Source: Microbacterium sp. BH-3-3-3 (lineage in GTDB: Bacteria; Actinomycetota; Actinomycetes; Actinomycetales; Microbacteriaceae). Taken from it: a stretch of 39,536 nt of DNA. The stretch spans positions 1,220,249-1,259,784 of the forward strand of contig NZ_VEFS01000001.1 in NCBI RefSeq assembly GCF_007679045.1, in the 5' to 3' direction. Below, in pieces: positions 23,792-31,041 of this stretch; within the stretch, counting starts at the first letter, position 1; every line of letters starts with the position of its first letter. Position numbers and translations under genes: made by a program. Under the pieces are notes generated by a model. That model was not told the DNA's origin and did no database searches. It saw nothing but the letters and a program-made list of their open reading frames with translations.

Positions 23792-25483
23792 ATGACGAAC
23801 AACATCACCGGCGGACAGCTGGTCGTGAAGATGCTCGAATCCCTCGGCGTGACGAAGGTGTTCGGCGTGGTGGGCGGTCAGACGCTCGCCATCACGGATG
23901 CCATCATCGACACCCCCTCGATCGAATTCGTGCACACGCGGCACGAGAACGCGGCGGCCGTCATGGCCGACGCGTACGGGCGCCTCACCGGCCGACCCGC
24001 CGTCGCCATCTCGACGACCGGCCCGGGCGCCACCAACCTGCTGACGGGTGTCGGTGGCGCGTTCCGCGACTCCAGCCCCGCGATCATCATCACCTGCAAC
24101 AACAACGGCGAGAACATCCACAAGGACGACGCGCAGAACGCCGACCACGTCGAAATCTTCCGACCGTTCGTCAAATTCGGACGCCTCATCGCCCACGCCT
24201 CGAGCATCAAGCAGGTGATGGAAGAGGCCTACATCAACGCAATGACCGGCAACCCGGGCCCCGTGCACCTCGACTTCGCCCGCGACACGATCGAGCAGCC
24301 CGTCGCCGAGGTACCCGAGATCCCCACCGTCCACCCCGCGCGCTCGTGGGTGGGCACCCGGCCCGTGGCCGCGGGCGAGGAGATCGCGGCGGTCGCCGCC
24401 CGCGTCCTCACGGCCGAGAAGCCCGTCATCTGGGTGGGCAACGGTGCGAATCGCGGCCGGGCCGGCGAAGCGGTGCTCGAACTCGCCGACGCTCTCGGCA
24501 TCCCCGTCGTCACCACCTTCAACGGCATGGGCGCGGTGCCCACCACGCACCCGCTCGTCTTCGGCGCACTCAGCCGCATGGGAACCAACCTGACGACCCG
24601 CGTGATCGACGACGCCGATCTCGTGCTCGCGCTCGGCAACAGCCTGAACGCGGTCTCCACGACCCGCTGGCGTCGTCGCCTCCCCGAGGTCGTTCAGGTC
24701 GACATCGACCCGACCATGATCGGGCGCTATTACGCCGAGGTGACGACGGGAGTGGTCGGCGATCTCGCCGCCTTCGCGCGCGATCTCGTCGACGCCACAG
24801 CTCAGGAGGCCGCCTCGGCCCGCGCCTCGCGTCAGTCATGGATCGCCGAGTTGCAGCAGGCGGAGCGCGACTGGTGGGAACTCTCGCGCGACCTCGAGCC
24901 GCAGAACGCCGGTACCGTCTCGCCCGCCGTCGTCGTGCGCGCCCTGCGCGAAGTCACTCCGCGCGACGCGGTGCTGATCCCGGATGCCGGCAACCCCGGC
25001 GTGTGGTCGTTCCTCTGGGAGATGGACGAGCCCTACCGCTACATCAAGCCCGTCGGCTTCGGGAACATGGGCTTCGCCCTCCCCGCCGCGATCGCCTCGG
25101 TGGTCGACGATCCGACCCGCCCCGTCCTCGCCCTCATCGGTGATGGATCGCTCGGGATGAGCCTGGGTGAGCTCGAGACACTCGCCCGAGCGGGCGGTCC
25201 GGTCGTGATCGTCGTGCTGAACGACTCCAGCTATGGCAACATCCGACAGGAGCAGGTGCTGCACTTCGACGGCCGCACGATCGGGGTCGACTTCCACGAC
25301 GTCGACTTCGCCCAGGTGGCCCGCGGCATGGGGCTCGAGGCGGTGCGCGTCACGGACGTCGACGCCCTCGTCGACGCGGTGCGCGACGGGTACGCCTCCG
25401 GGCGACCGGTCGTCGTCGACGTCGTGCTCGACCGCGAAGCGAACGCCTGGACGTATCCCGCGTTCGTGCCGCACAACGCCTGA
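23792..25483 (+). CDS. Thiamine pyrophosphate-dependent enzyme (2-hydroxyacyl-CoA lyase / oxalyl-CoA decarboxylase / acetolactate synthase-like)
   Basis: A 563-residue enzyme with the three-domain POX fold. The N-terminal Pyr domain has the TPP-activating Glu52 in HTRHENAAAVMADAYGRLTG and the loop STTGPGATN. The middle domain contains PVIWVGNGANRGRAGE. The PP domain has the cofactor motif GDGS (450-453), with the metal ligand probably N477 in LNDSSYGN. Family members cleave or join C-C bonds next to a carbonyl or hydroxyl. Beside a family III CoA-transferase and MaoC hydratases, a lyase or decarboxylase acting on a CoA thioester is likelier than acetolactate synthesis, and no small regulatory subunit is present. 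The ATG at 23792 follows an AGAGAGAG stretch. Confidence 0.85.
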   Translation: MTNNITGGQLVVKMLESLGVTKVFGVVGGQTLAITDAIIDTPSIEFVHTRHENAAAVMADAYGRLTGRPAVAISTTGPGATNLLTGVGGAFRDSSPAIIITCNNNGENIHKDDAQNADHVEIFRPFVKFGRLIAHASSIKQVMEEAYINAMTGNPGPVHLDFARDTIEQPVAEVPEIPTVHPARSWVGTRPVAAGEEIAAVAARVLTAEKPVIWVGNGANRGRAGEAVLELADALGIPVVTTFNGMGAVPTTHPLVFGALSRMGTNLTTRVIDDADLVLALGNSLNAVSTTRWRRRLPEVVQVDIDPTMIGRYYAEVTTGVVGDLAAFARDLVDATAQEAASARASRQSWIAELQQAERDWWELSRDLEPQNAGTVSPAVVVRALREVTPRDAVLIPDAGNPGVWSFLWEMDEPYRYIKPVGFGNMGFALPAAIASVVDDPTRPVLALIGDGSLGMSLGELETLARAGGPVVIVVLNDSSYGNIRQEQVLHFDGRTIGVDFHDVDFAQVARGMGLEAVRVTDVDALVDAVRDGYASGRPVVVDVVLDREANAWTYPAFVPHNA

Positions 25484-25510
25484 TCCCGCCCGACGAACGA
25501 AGGAGTTCTC

Positions 25511-26731
25511 ATGACGCAGCACACGGACGCAACGACCACCCCATCGGCATCCGGGCCCCTCTCCGGAGTCAAGGTGCTCGATCTCTCGCGGTTCATCGCG
25601 GGTCCGCTGTGCGCGCAGATCCTCGCCGACTTCGGGGCCGAGGTGGTCAAGGTCGAGCGTCCCTCCGGCGAGGACTCGCGCCATCACGGCCCCTACTGGC
25701 AGGGCGAGAGCATCTACATGTTCCTCTACCACCGCAACAAGCAGGCGGCGACGCTCGACACCCGTCATCCGAAGGCCCTGGGAATCCTCGAAGACCTGGT
25801 GCGATGGGCCGACGTGGTCGTCGAGAACTTCCGCCCCGGCACCATCGACAAGATGGGCATCGGGTACGAGCGGATGAAAGAGCTCAACCCCGACATCATC
25901 CTGGTGTCGATCTCGGGGTTCGGTCAGACCGGGCCGGACTCCGAGAGGGCGCTCTTCGACGCCATCTCGCAAGCGTCTTCGGGGCTGATGAGCATGACCG
26001 GCGAGCCCGACGGCAAACCCACGCTCTCGGGCACGTACATCGCCGACTACACCACCGGTTATCAGGGTGCGATCGGTGCGATGGCGGCGCTCATGCACCG
26101 CGACCGCACCGGCGAGGGTCAGCTCGTCGACATCGCCAGCTTCGACACGATGTTCTCGGCGCTCGGGACGCGGCTCATCGCCGAGCTCATGCTGGGTATG
26201 GAGATGCCCCGCTCGGGCTCGCGCGACCTGCTGACGGCGCCCGTGAACGTGTACGAGGCGGCCGACGGTCCGATCTACATCCAGGCCGGTACCGCGTCGC
26301 TGTTCCCCAAGCTCTGCCGAGCGATGGATCGCGACGACCTCGCCGCCGACGAACGCTACGCCACCGTCGAGGGCCGCATGGCCGACCAGGAGACCCTCGA
26401 GGCGATCATCCAGCAGTGGTCGGGAGGCCTCGAGCGTGACGACATCTCCGCTCGGCTGGATGCCGTGGGTGTGCCTTACGCCAAGGTCGCGAGCGTTCGA
26501 GAGGTCGCGGCGTCGCCGCAGATCGCCGCGCGCGACATGATCGTCGAGGCGGAGCACCCGGTGCACGGCACCATCCGAATGCCGGGGAACCCCATCCACA
26601 TGGAGAAGACGCCTCCGGTCGTTCGCAAGGCGCCGCCCAGCGTCGGCGAGGACAACGATCACGTGTATCGCGACATCCTCGGCTTCGATGAGAATGAGGT
26701 GGCTCGACTCCGGGCGGAAGGGGCGATCTGA
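25511..26731 (+). CDS. Family III CoA-transferase (CaiB/BaiF; formyl-CoA transferase-like)
   Basis: A 406-residue enzyme that moves CoA between a thioester donor and a free acid through an aspartyl-CoA intermediate. Family blocks are GVKVLDLSRFIAGPLCAQILADFGAEVVKVE (19-49), VVENFRPGTIDKMGIGYE, ISGFGQTGP and GQLVDIASFDTMF, in which D212 aligns with the catalytic Asp of formyl-CoA transferase. It follows the TPP enzyme by 27 bp with AAGGAG upstream. An oxalate-degradation module also pairs a TPP enzyme with such a transferase, so it may recycle CoA from a formyl-CoA or acyl-CoA product onto the incoming acid. The actual acid is unknown. Confidence 0.93.
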   Translation: MTQHTDATTTPSASGPLSGVKVLDLSRFIAGPLCAQILADFGAEVVKVERPSGEDSRHHGPYWQGESIYMFLYHRNKQAATLDTRHPKALGILEDLVRWADVVVENFRPGTIDKMGIGYERMKELNPDIILVSISGFGQTGPDSERALFDAISQASSGLMSMTGEPDGKPTLSGTYIADYTTGYQGAIGAMAALMHRDRTGEGQLVDIASFDTMFSALGTRLIAELMLGMEMPRSGSRDLLTAPVNVYEAADGPIYIQAGTASLFPKLCRAMDRDDLAADERYATVEGRMADQETLEAIIQQWSGGLERDDISARLDAVGVPYAKVASVREVAASPQIAARDMIVEAEHPVHGTIRMPGNPIHMEKTPPVVRKAPPSVGEDNDHVYRDILGFDENEVARLRAEGAI

Positions 26732-27450
26732 TGCCGCAGCGGGCTCCGATGTACCGGGTGATCTACGACGACATCGTGGCGCAGATCCAGTCGGGAGCGC
26801 TGCAGCCAGCCGCGCAGATCGCCAGCGAGAACGATCTCGCCAAGCAGTACGGCGTCAGTCGCATGACCGTCAGGCAGGCGCTCGAACTGCTCGGGTCCGA
26901 CGACCTGGTCATCCGCAAACAGGGCAGCGGCACGTTCGTGCGGGAGCACCCCCGCCGCGGGCGTCGTCTGAGCCGCCTGCGATCGTTCGCCGACGAATTG
27001 GCGTCGTCGGGCGACCATCTCGCAAGCGAGGTCGTGCGCGCGGAGCTCGCGTCGGCACCCGATGAGGTCGCCGACGCCCTTCGCCTCGACCCCGGCGACA
27101 CCGTCAACCGCCTCACCCGGGTGCGGCGGGTCGACGGCGTCGCGGCGGCCCTGCAGGATGCGTGGGTGCCCTACGCCGTCGCACCGGGGCTGGTTCGCGA
27201 GCCACTCGCCGAAGGGTCGCTCTATCGGACCCTCTCGGAGCGCTACGGGGTCGAGTTGCAGTGGGCCGACCAGTCGATGACGGCCGCCATCCTGGAGCCC
27301 GATGAAGCCCGACTCCTCGACGTCGCCCCCGGCGGCGCCGTTCTGCACGGGCTGCGCACCACCTTCTCGCGGACGGGAAACCCGGTGGAATTCACCTACG
27401 GCTGGACCCTGCCCGAGTTCCCTCTGCTGCTGCGGATCGACGCCGAATGA
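26731..27450 (+). CDS. GntR-family regulator, HutC subfamily
   Basis: A 239-residue regulator. The N-terminal winged helix contains IASENDLAKQYGVSRMTVRQALELL and the wing VIRKQGSGTFV. The C-terminal UTRA ligand domain (about 85-235) includes DPGDTVNRLTRVRRVDG and PVEFTYGWTLPEFPLLLRI, the layout of HutC proteins. The start overlaps the CoA-transferase stop by one base. HutC proteins bind GT-N-TA-N-AC sites; an exact match lies in the operon promoter at 20380-20387, so it most likely represses its own operon until a pathway intermediate binds the UTRA domain. That link is inferred. Confidence 0.92.
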   Translation: MPQRAPMYRVIYDDIVAQIQSGALQPAAQIASENDLAKQYGVSRMTVRQALELLGSDDLVIRKQGSGTFVREHPRRGRRLSRLRSFADELASSGDHLASEVVRAELASAPDEVADALRLDPGDTVNRLTRVRRVDGVAAALQDAWVPYAVAPGLVREPLAEGSLYRTLSERYGVELQWADQSMTAAILEPDEARLLDVAPGGAVLHGLRTTFSRTGNPVEFTYGWTLPEFPLLLRIDAE

Positions 27451-28865
27451 GCCTCCGTGACGCCGTCGTCGCCGTCGACGTCGGCACCTCCGCCGTGCGC
27501 GCCGCTCTCGTCAGTGCCACGGGAGCGGTGCTGCGATCGGAGCGCGTCGCCCGAACCTCGCACGTCGGCGGGGAGACCTTCGACGCCGACGCGCTGCTGA
27601 CCGACGTCGAAGCGGCGCTGTCGCGGCTCGACGCGGTCACAGATGCCCGCGTGCATGCGCTCGGGATCTCGGCGCACATCGGCACCGTCGCGGTGGACGA
27701 GGACTTCGCCGTCGTCGCCCCTGGCGGCGGCTGGGCCGACGGTCGCGGCTCCGACGTGCCGATCGCCGACGACCTCCTCCGCGACATTCTCACCGTCGCC
27801 GGCCGACCTGTGCCCACGGGCGGAGCGCTGGCCCTCGGACTGCATCTGCAGCGCGCCGGCGCAGCCTCTCAGGTCGCCGCCCTTCTCAGCCCGAAGGACT
27901 TCCTCCTCGCGCGCCTGTGCGGCGTCACGGTCACCGACACGGTCGACGCGGCCTACACGCTCGCCTCTCAGGTGCGCACCTCGACCTGGAACACCGCGGC
28001 TCTCCGCCGCCTCGGGCTGCCGGAGCAGTGGTGGCCACGTCAGGCGTCGCCGTGCGAGGTCGTGGCGACCCTGCTCCCGGCGGCCGCCGACCGGTGCGGT
28101 CTCCCCCACGACCTGCCCGTCGTCGCGGGTGGTCCCGACGGCTCCGTCGGTCTCGGTCTGCTGTTGGGCGCTTCCACCGATGTCATCGGAGATGTCGCCG
28201 GCACCACCGACGTGCTCGCCCGCTTGATCTCATCCGTCGACGATGCTCCCCTGGGAGCGGTCGTCAACCCGGCGATGGTGCCGGGGCTCTGGACAGCCGG
28301 CGGCCCGACAGGCCTCACGGGCGGCGCGGTCGCGGACTGGCGAACCCTCGTCGGGTCGGTCGAAGACGACGTCCTGGCCGCGGTCGAACCCGGCGTCGGC
28401 GGACTGGTCATCCTGCCGTGCATGACCGGAGAGCGCTTTCCCCGGTGGCGGCCGGGCTCTCGGGGAGCGATCATCGGCCGCACGTCCGAGCACGGCGCTG
28501 CCGCCCTGCTTCGCGCGACCCAGGAGGGCGCGGCTTTCACCGTGCGCGAAGGTCTCGACCTGCTCGACCCGTCGCGCGACCTGCCGGTGGTGTTCGCCGG
28601 TGGCTCCTCCCGCGCCGAGTCGGTTGTACAACTGCGCGCCGACGTGTTCGGACGGCGCCTGCTCGTCGCGAGCGACCCCGATGTCACCCTTCTCGGCGCT
28701 GCGGCGCTGGCGATGATCGGCGCAGGGGTCAGCGACAGCCTCGACGAGGCCCGAGCCACCTTGGGGGTCTCGTTCCGGGAAGTCGAACCCCGCCCCGGGG
28801 TGGGGCCGCGCTTCGACGCGGCCTACGCCCACTGGCGCGCGGTACGGGAGCGCCTAGCCGGGTGA
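27447..28865 (+). CDS. FGGY-family carbohydrate kinase, substrate unknown
   Basis: A 472-residue kinase with the actin-like ATPase fold. The phosphate-binding start is AVDVGTSAVRAALV (D11), the catalytic-base region is VVAGGPDGSVGLGLLLG and the adenosine motif is VVFAGGSSRAESVVQLRADVFG. FGGY enzymes phosphorylate sugars, sugar alcohols and glycerol-like compounds. The ATG overlaps the regulator stop (ATGA), so it belongs to the operon even though most members act on CoA esters. Its substrate may be the hydroxy-aldehyde or ketone released by the TPP enzyme. The gene is convergent with the VanZ gene 66 bp downstream. Confidence 0.88.
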   Translation: MSLRDAVVAVDVGTSAVRAALVSATGAVLRSERVARTSHVGGETFDADALLTDVEAALSRLDAVTDARVHALGISAHIGTVAVDEDFAVVAPGGGWADGRGSDVPIADDLLRDILTVAGRPVPTGGALALGLHLQRAGAASQVAALLSPKDFLLARLCGVTVTDTVDAAYTLASQVRTSTWNTAALRRLGLPEQWWPRQASPCEVVATLLPAAADRCGLPHDLPVVAGGPDGSVGLGLLLGASTDVIGDVAGTTDVLARLISSVDDAPLGAVVNPAMVPGLWTAGGPTGLTGGAVADWRTLVGSVEDDVLAAVEPGVGGLVILPCMTGERFPRWRPGSRGAIIGRTSEHGAAALLRATQEGAAFTVREGLDLLDPSRDLPVVFAGGSSRAESVVQLRADVFGRRLLVASDPDVTLLGAAALAMIGAGVSDSLDEARATLGVSFREVEPRPGVGPRFDAAYAHWRAVRERLAG

Positions 28866-28931
28866 GGGCGGGTCCCGCTCCCCCGCGGTCGACGGACGTG
28901 CTCACCGATGTCCGCGACCGACGACCCGCCG

Positions 28932-30023
28932 TCAGGCCCGCGACTCGCCCTGGTCCACCGACGGGCCCACCACCCCCGCGCGGTCGTCGACCAGGCGGCG
29001 CCGACCGATCCAGCCCGTGAGGCCGCGGCCGTCGCGCCAGACGAATACCAGAGCGACGGTGACGAGGGCGAGGACGATGGCCGTGTACGACCACGGCACG
29101 GGGAGCGCCGCGAGCAGCGTGTACGCCCCCGCGCCGGTGGCGAACCGCAGCAGCCTCGCGGTCCACGCCGGCAGGACCCCGTCGGTGAAGCGCACCCGGG
29201 TGGCGATATCGCCGATCGAGCGTCCGGTGCCGAGCACCACGATCAGCCAGACGACGGCCGCCGCGAGCGTCCCGCCGATCGAGGCGAGGCCGTACGCCGA
29301 CTCCGACACCGCGTCGCCGCCCAGCAGCACGAGCGCCGCCTGCAGGACCGTCGCGACGGCGAAGCCGACGAGCCAGGTGCCCACGACGTCGCAGACGATG
29401 CCGAGCAGTCGCCGCCGGCGGGTCACGGGGCGGGGCTTCTCGGCATCCGGAGCCTTCTCGACCCCCCGGTGCTGCGCCGGCACGGCGAAAGCGAGGAGCG
29501 AGCCGAGCAGGGCTCCGCTGGTGTTGGCGATCAGGTCGTCGACGTCGAAGACCCGGTACGCGCACGGGAAGATCCCCCACACTCCGGTGAGCTGCGTCGT
29601 CTCGATGAGCCCCGATGCGAGCAGTCCCGCGAGACCCGCGACGACGATGCCGCGGCCGCCGAGCACCCGCAGGAAGAAGCCGAGGGGGGCGAACAGCATC
29701 ACGTTCAACGCCACCTGCAGCACGACCGGATCGGTCAGGTAGCGGCCCGACACGGCGACGGCGGCGCGGATGTCGTCGACGAAAGCGAAGGGCTGCAGAT
29801 TGACGCCCGCGCAGCTGTAGACCTGCGAGCTGGGCAGTGGGATCAGCGTGTAGGTCCAGATCGCCCAGAAGTACACCGCGGCGCCCGCCCACAGGAGCGT
29901 GCGCCAGATCGTGAGTCCGCCGCGGCGCCGGTAGCTGATCGCGACGAACGGCACGAAGGCCAGCAGCGCCACCAAGGCTCCCGCGAACACAGCGAGCACA
30001 CCCGAGACGGCGAAGTTGGTCAT
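28932..30023 (-). CDS. VanZ-RDD fusion membrane protein
   Basis: A 363-residue polytopic membrane protein with two known domains. The N-half is VanZ-like, with TLIPLPS, NLQPFAFV, NVMLFAPLGFFL and GLIETTQLTGVWGIF..FDVDDLIANTSGALLG. The C-half resembles an RDD domain, starting RRRLLGIVCDVVGTWLVGF with later charged and aromatic residues. VanZ-family proteins are linked to glycopeptide tolerance in enterococci, but the general function of these domains is unsettled, so no role is claimed. The ATG lies six bases after a TAGGCT -10 box on the minus strand and is probably leaderless. It is divergent from a serine hydrolase. Confidence 0.85.
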   Translation of the reverse strand: MTNFAVSGVLAVFAGALVALLAFVPFVAISYRRRGGLTIWRTLLWAGAAVYFWAIWTYTLIPLPSSQVYSCAGVNLQPFAFVDDIRAAVAVSGRYLTDPVVLQVALNVMLFAPLGFFLRVLGGRGIVVAGLAGLLASGLIETTQLTGVWGIFPCAYRVFDVDDLIANTSGALLGSLLAFAVPAQHRGVEKAPDAEKPRPVTRRRRLLGIVCDVVGTWLVGFAVATVLQAALVLLGGDAVSESAYGLASIGGTLAAAVVWLIVVLGTGRSIGDIATRVRFTDGVLPAWTARLLRFATGAGAYTLLAALPVPWSYTAIVLALVTVALVFVWRDGRGLTGWIGRRRLVDDRAGVVGPSVDQGESRA

Positions 30024-30067
30024 TTCGCGAGCCTATGTGCGATCGATGCGCGCCTTAGCCTGGTTGC
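30024..30067. promoter_or_regulatory. 44-bp bidirectional leaderless promoter
   Basis: TAGGCT on the minus strand (30035-30030) and TAGCCT on the plus strand (30056-30061) face outward, each six bases before an ATG and with 20 bp between them. The spacing equals that at 19602-19645. Confidence 0.6.
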
Positions 30068-30916
30068 ATGACCCGCGCCGACGCCCTCCGCGACGAGATC
30101 GTCGCCCGCATCGACGAGACCGGATTCGGCGCTCACGGCCTGCACGTGCGCGTCGGCGACGACGAGGCGACGCATCGCTGGACGCCCGACGTGCGCGAAG
30201 AGATCCACTCCGTCGCCAAGGCCGTCGCGGTGCTGGCCGCGGGCCTCGCCGCCGACGAAGGGCTGGTGGATCTCGCCGAGCCCGTCGCCCGTCTCGTTCC
30301 GGCGGTCTCGGACGTGACGCTGAGGCACCTGCTGACGATGTCGAGCGGCGTGGACTTCGCGTACTCCGAGACGATGATGACCGACTGGCCCGACCTCGCC
30401 GCCGAGTTCTTGTCGCGTCCGTCGCGCGGCCGCGTGTTCCAGTACTCCAATGCGAGCACCTACACCGCGATGCACGTGCTCTCGCAGCGCACCGGCGACG
30501 TCGAGGACTTCCTGCGCCCACGCCTGTTCGCCCCCCTCGGGCTCGATGACCTCTCGTGGCGCCGCTGCCCGAACGGGAGGGTGCTCGGCGGCGAGGGGCT
30601 CGCGCTGCGGACGGAGGAGATGGCGCGGATCGGTCTGCTCATCCGTGAGAGGGGCGCCTGGAACGGTCGCCGCCTCGTCTCACCCGAGACGGTGGATGCC
30701 ATGCACTCCGACTGGATCGGCACCGGTAGCACCGGCGACGGGTACCGCCGCTACGCCCTGGCCGGGTGGGAAGGGCCGGGCGGCGCCTGGCGCCTGCACG
30801 GGGCATACGGGCAGCTCGTCGTGTTCGCCGACGACGCCGTCGTCACGATCTCCGCCGACGATCACGCGGGCGCTGACGCCGTGGCCGCATTCATCGCACG
30901 GATCACCGTCGGATGA
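30068..30916 (+). CDS. Serine hydrolase (beta-lactamase class C / penicillin-binding family)
   Basis: A 282-residue protein of the class C beta-lactamase superfamily. The nucleophile motif SVAK (SxxK) is at 48-51, and YSN (YxN) at 126-128. A region HGAYGQ may replace the third KTG/HxG box. There is no signal peptide, so the protein is probably cytoplasmic, which argues for an esterase or amidase rather than a secreted beta-lactamase. Length is short for class C enzymes but normal for the esterase-like branch. The ATG fits the leaderless pattern. It is divergent from the VanZ-RDD gene, and a possible functional link in envelope biology is only a guess. Confidence 0.85.
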   Translation: MTRADALRDEIVARIDETGFGAHGLHVRVGDDEATHRWTPDVREEIHSVAKAVAVLAAGLAADEGLVDLAEPVARLVPAVSDVTLRHLLTMSSGVDFAYSETMMTDWPDLAAEFLSRPSRGRVFQYSNASTYTAMHVLSQRTGDVEDFLRPRLFAPLGLDDLSWRRCPNGRVLGGEGLALRTEEMARIGLLIRERGAWNGRRLVSPETVDAMHSDWIGTGSTGDGYRRYALAGWEGPGGAWRLHGAYGQLVVFADDAVVTISADDHAGADAVAAFIARITVG

Positions 30917-30925
30917 AGACATTTC

Positions 30926-30949
30926 CGGATGCCGGGAATACGGCATCCG
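30926..30949. terminator. GGATGCC inverted-pair hairpin after the serine hydrolase gene
   Basis: CGGATGCCG and CGGCATCCG form a 9-bp perfect stem with the loop GGAATA, starting ten bases after the stop codon at 30916. It is a likely terminator built from the frequent GGATGCC heptamer. Confidence 0.55.
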
Positions 30950-31004
30950 CTGCATTCGTTGGTCACGTTCCAGCGACCAGGGGCTGAACGATGTGCGCGT
31001 CAGA

Positions 31005-31033
31005 TTGCGCAACGCCCTGAGTGCGCGTAGTGT
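31005..31033 (+). promoter_or_regulatory. Promoter of the APC permease gene
   Basis: TTGCGC (31005-31010), part of the palindrome TTGCGCAA, and TAGTGT (31028-31033) are separated by 17 bp. The -10 ends eight bases before the GTG at 31042, consistent with a leaderless or nearly leaderless transcript. Confidence 0.5.
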
Positions 31034-31041
31034 CGCGCGCC

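Noticed and set aside
24836..26662. 608-codon minus-strand frame opposite the TPP enzyme and CoA-transferase
   Set aside because: Antisense shadow with His/Asp/Val/Arg bias; the plus-strand genes have clear family motifs.
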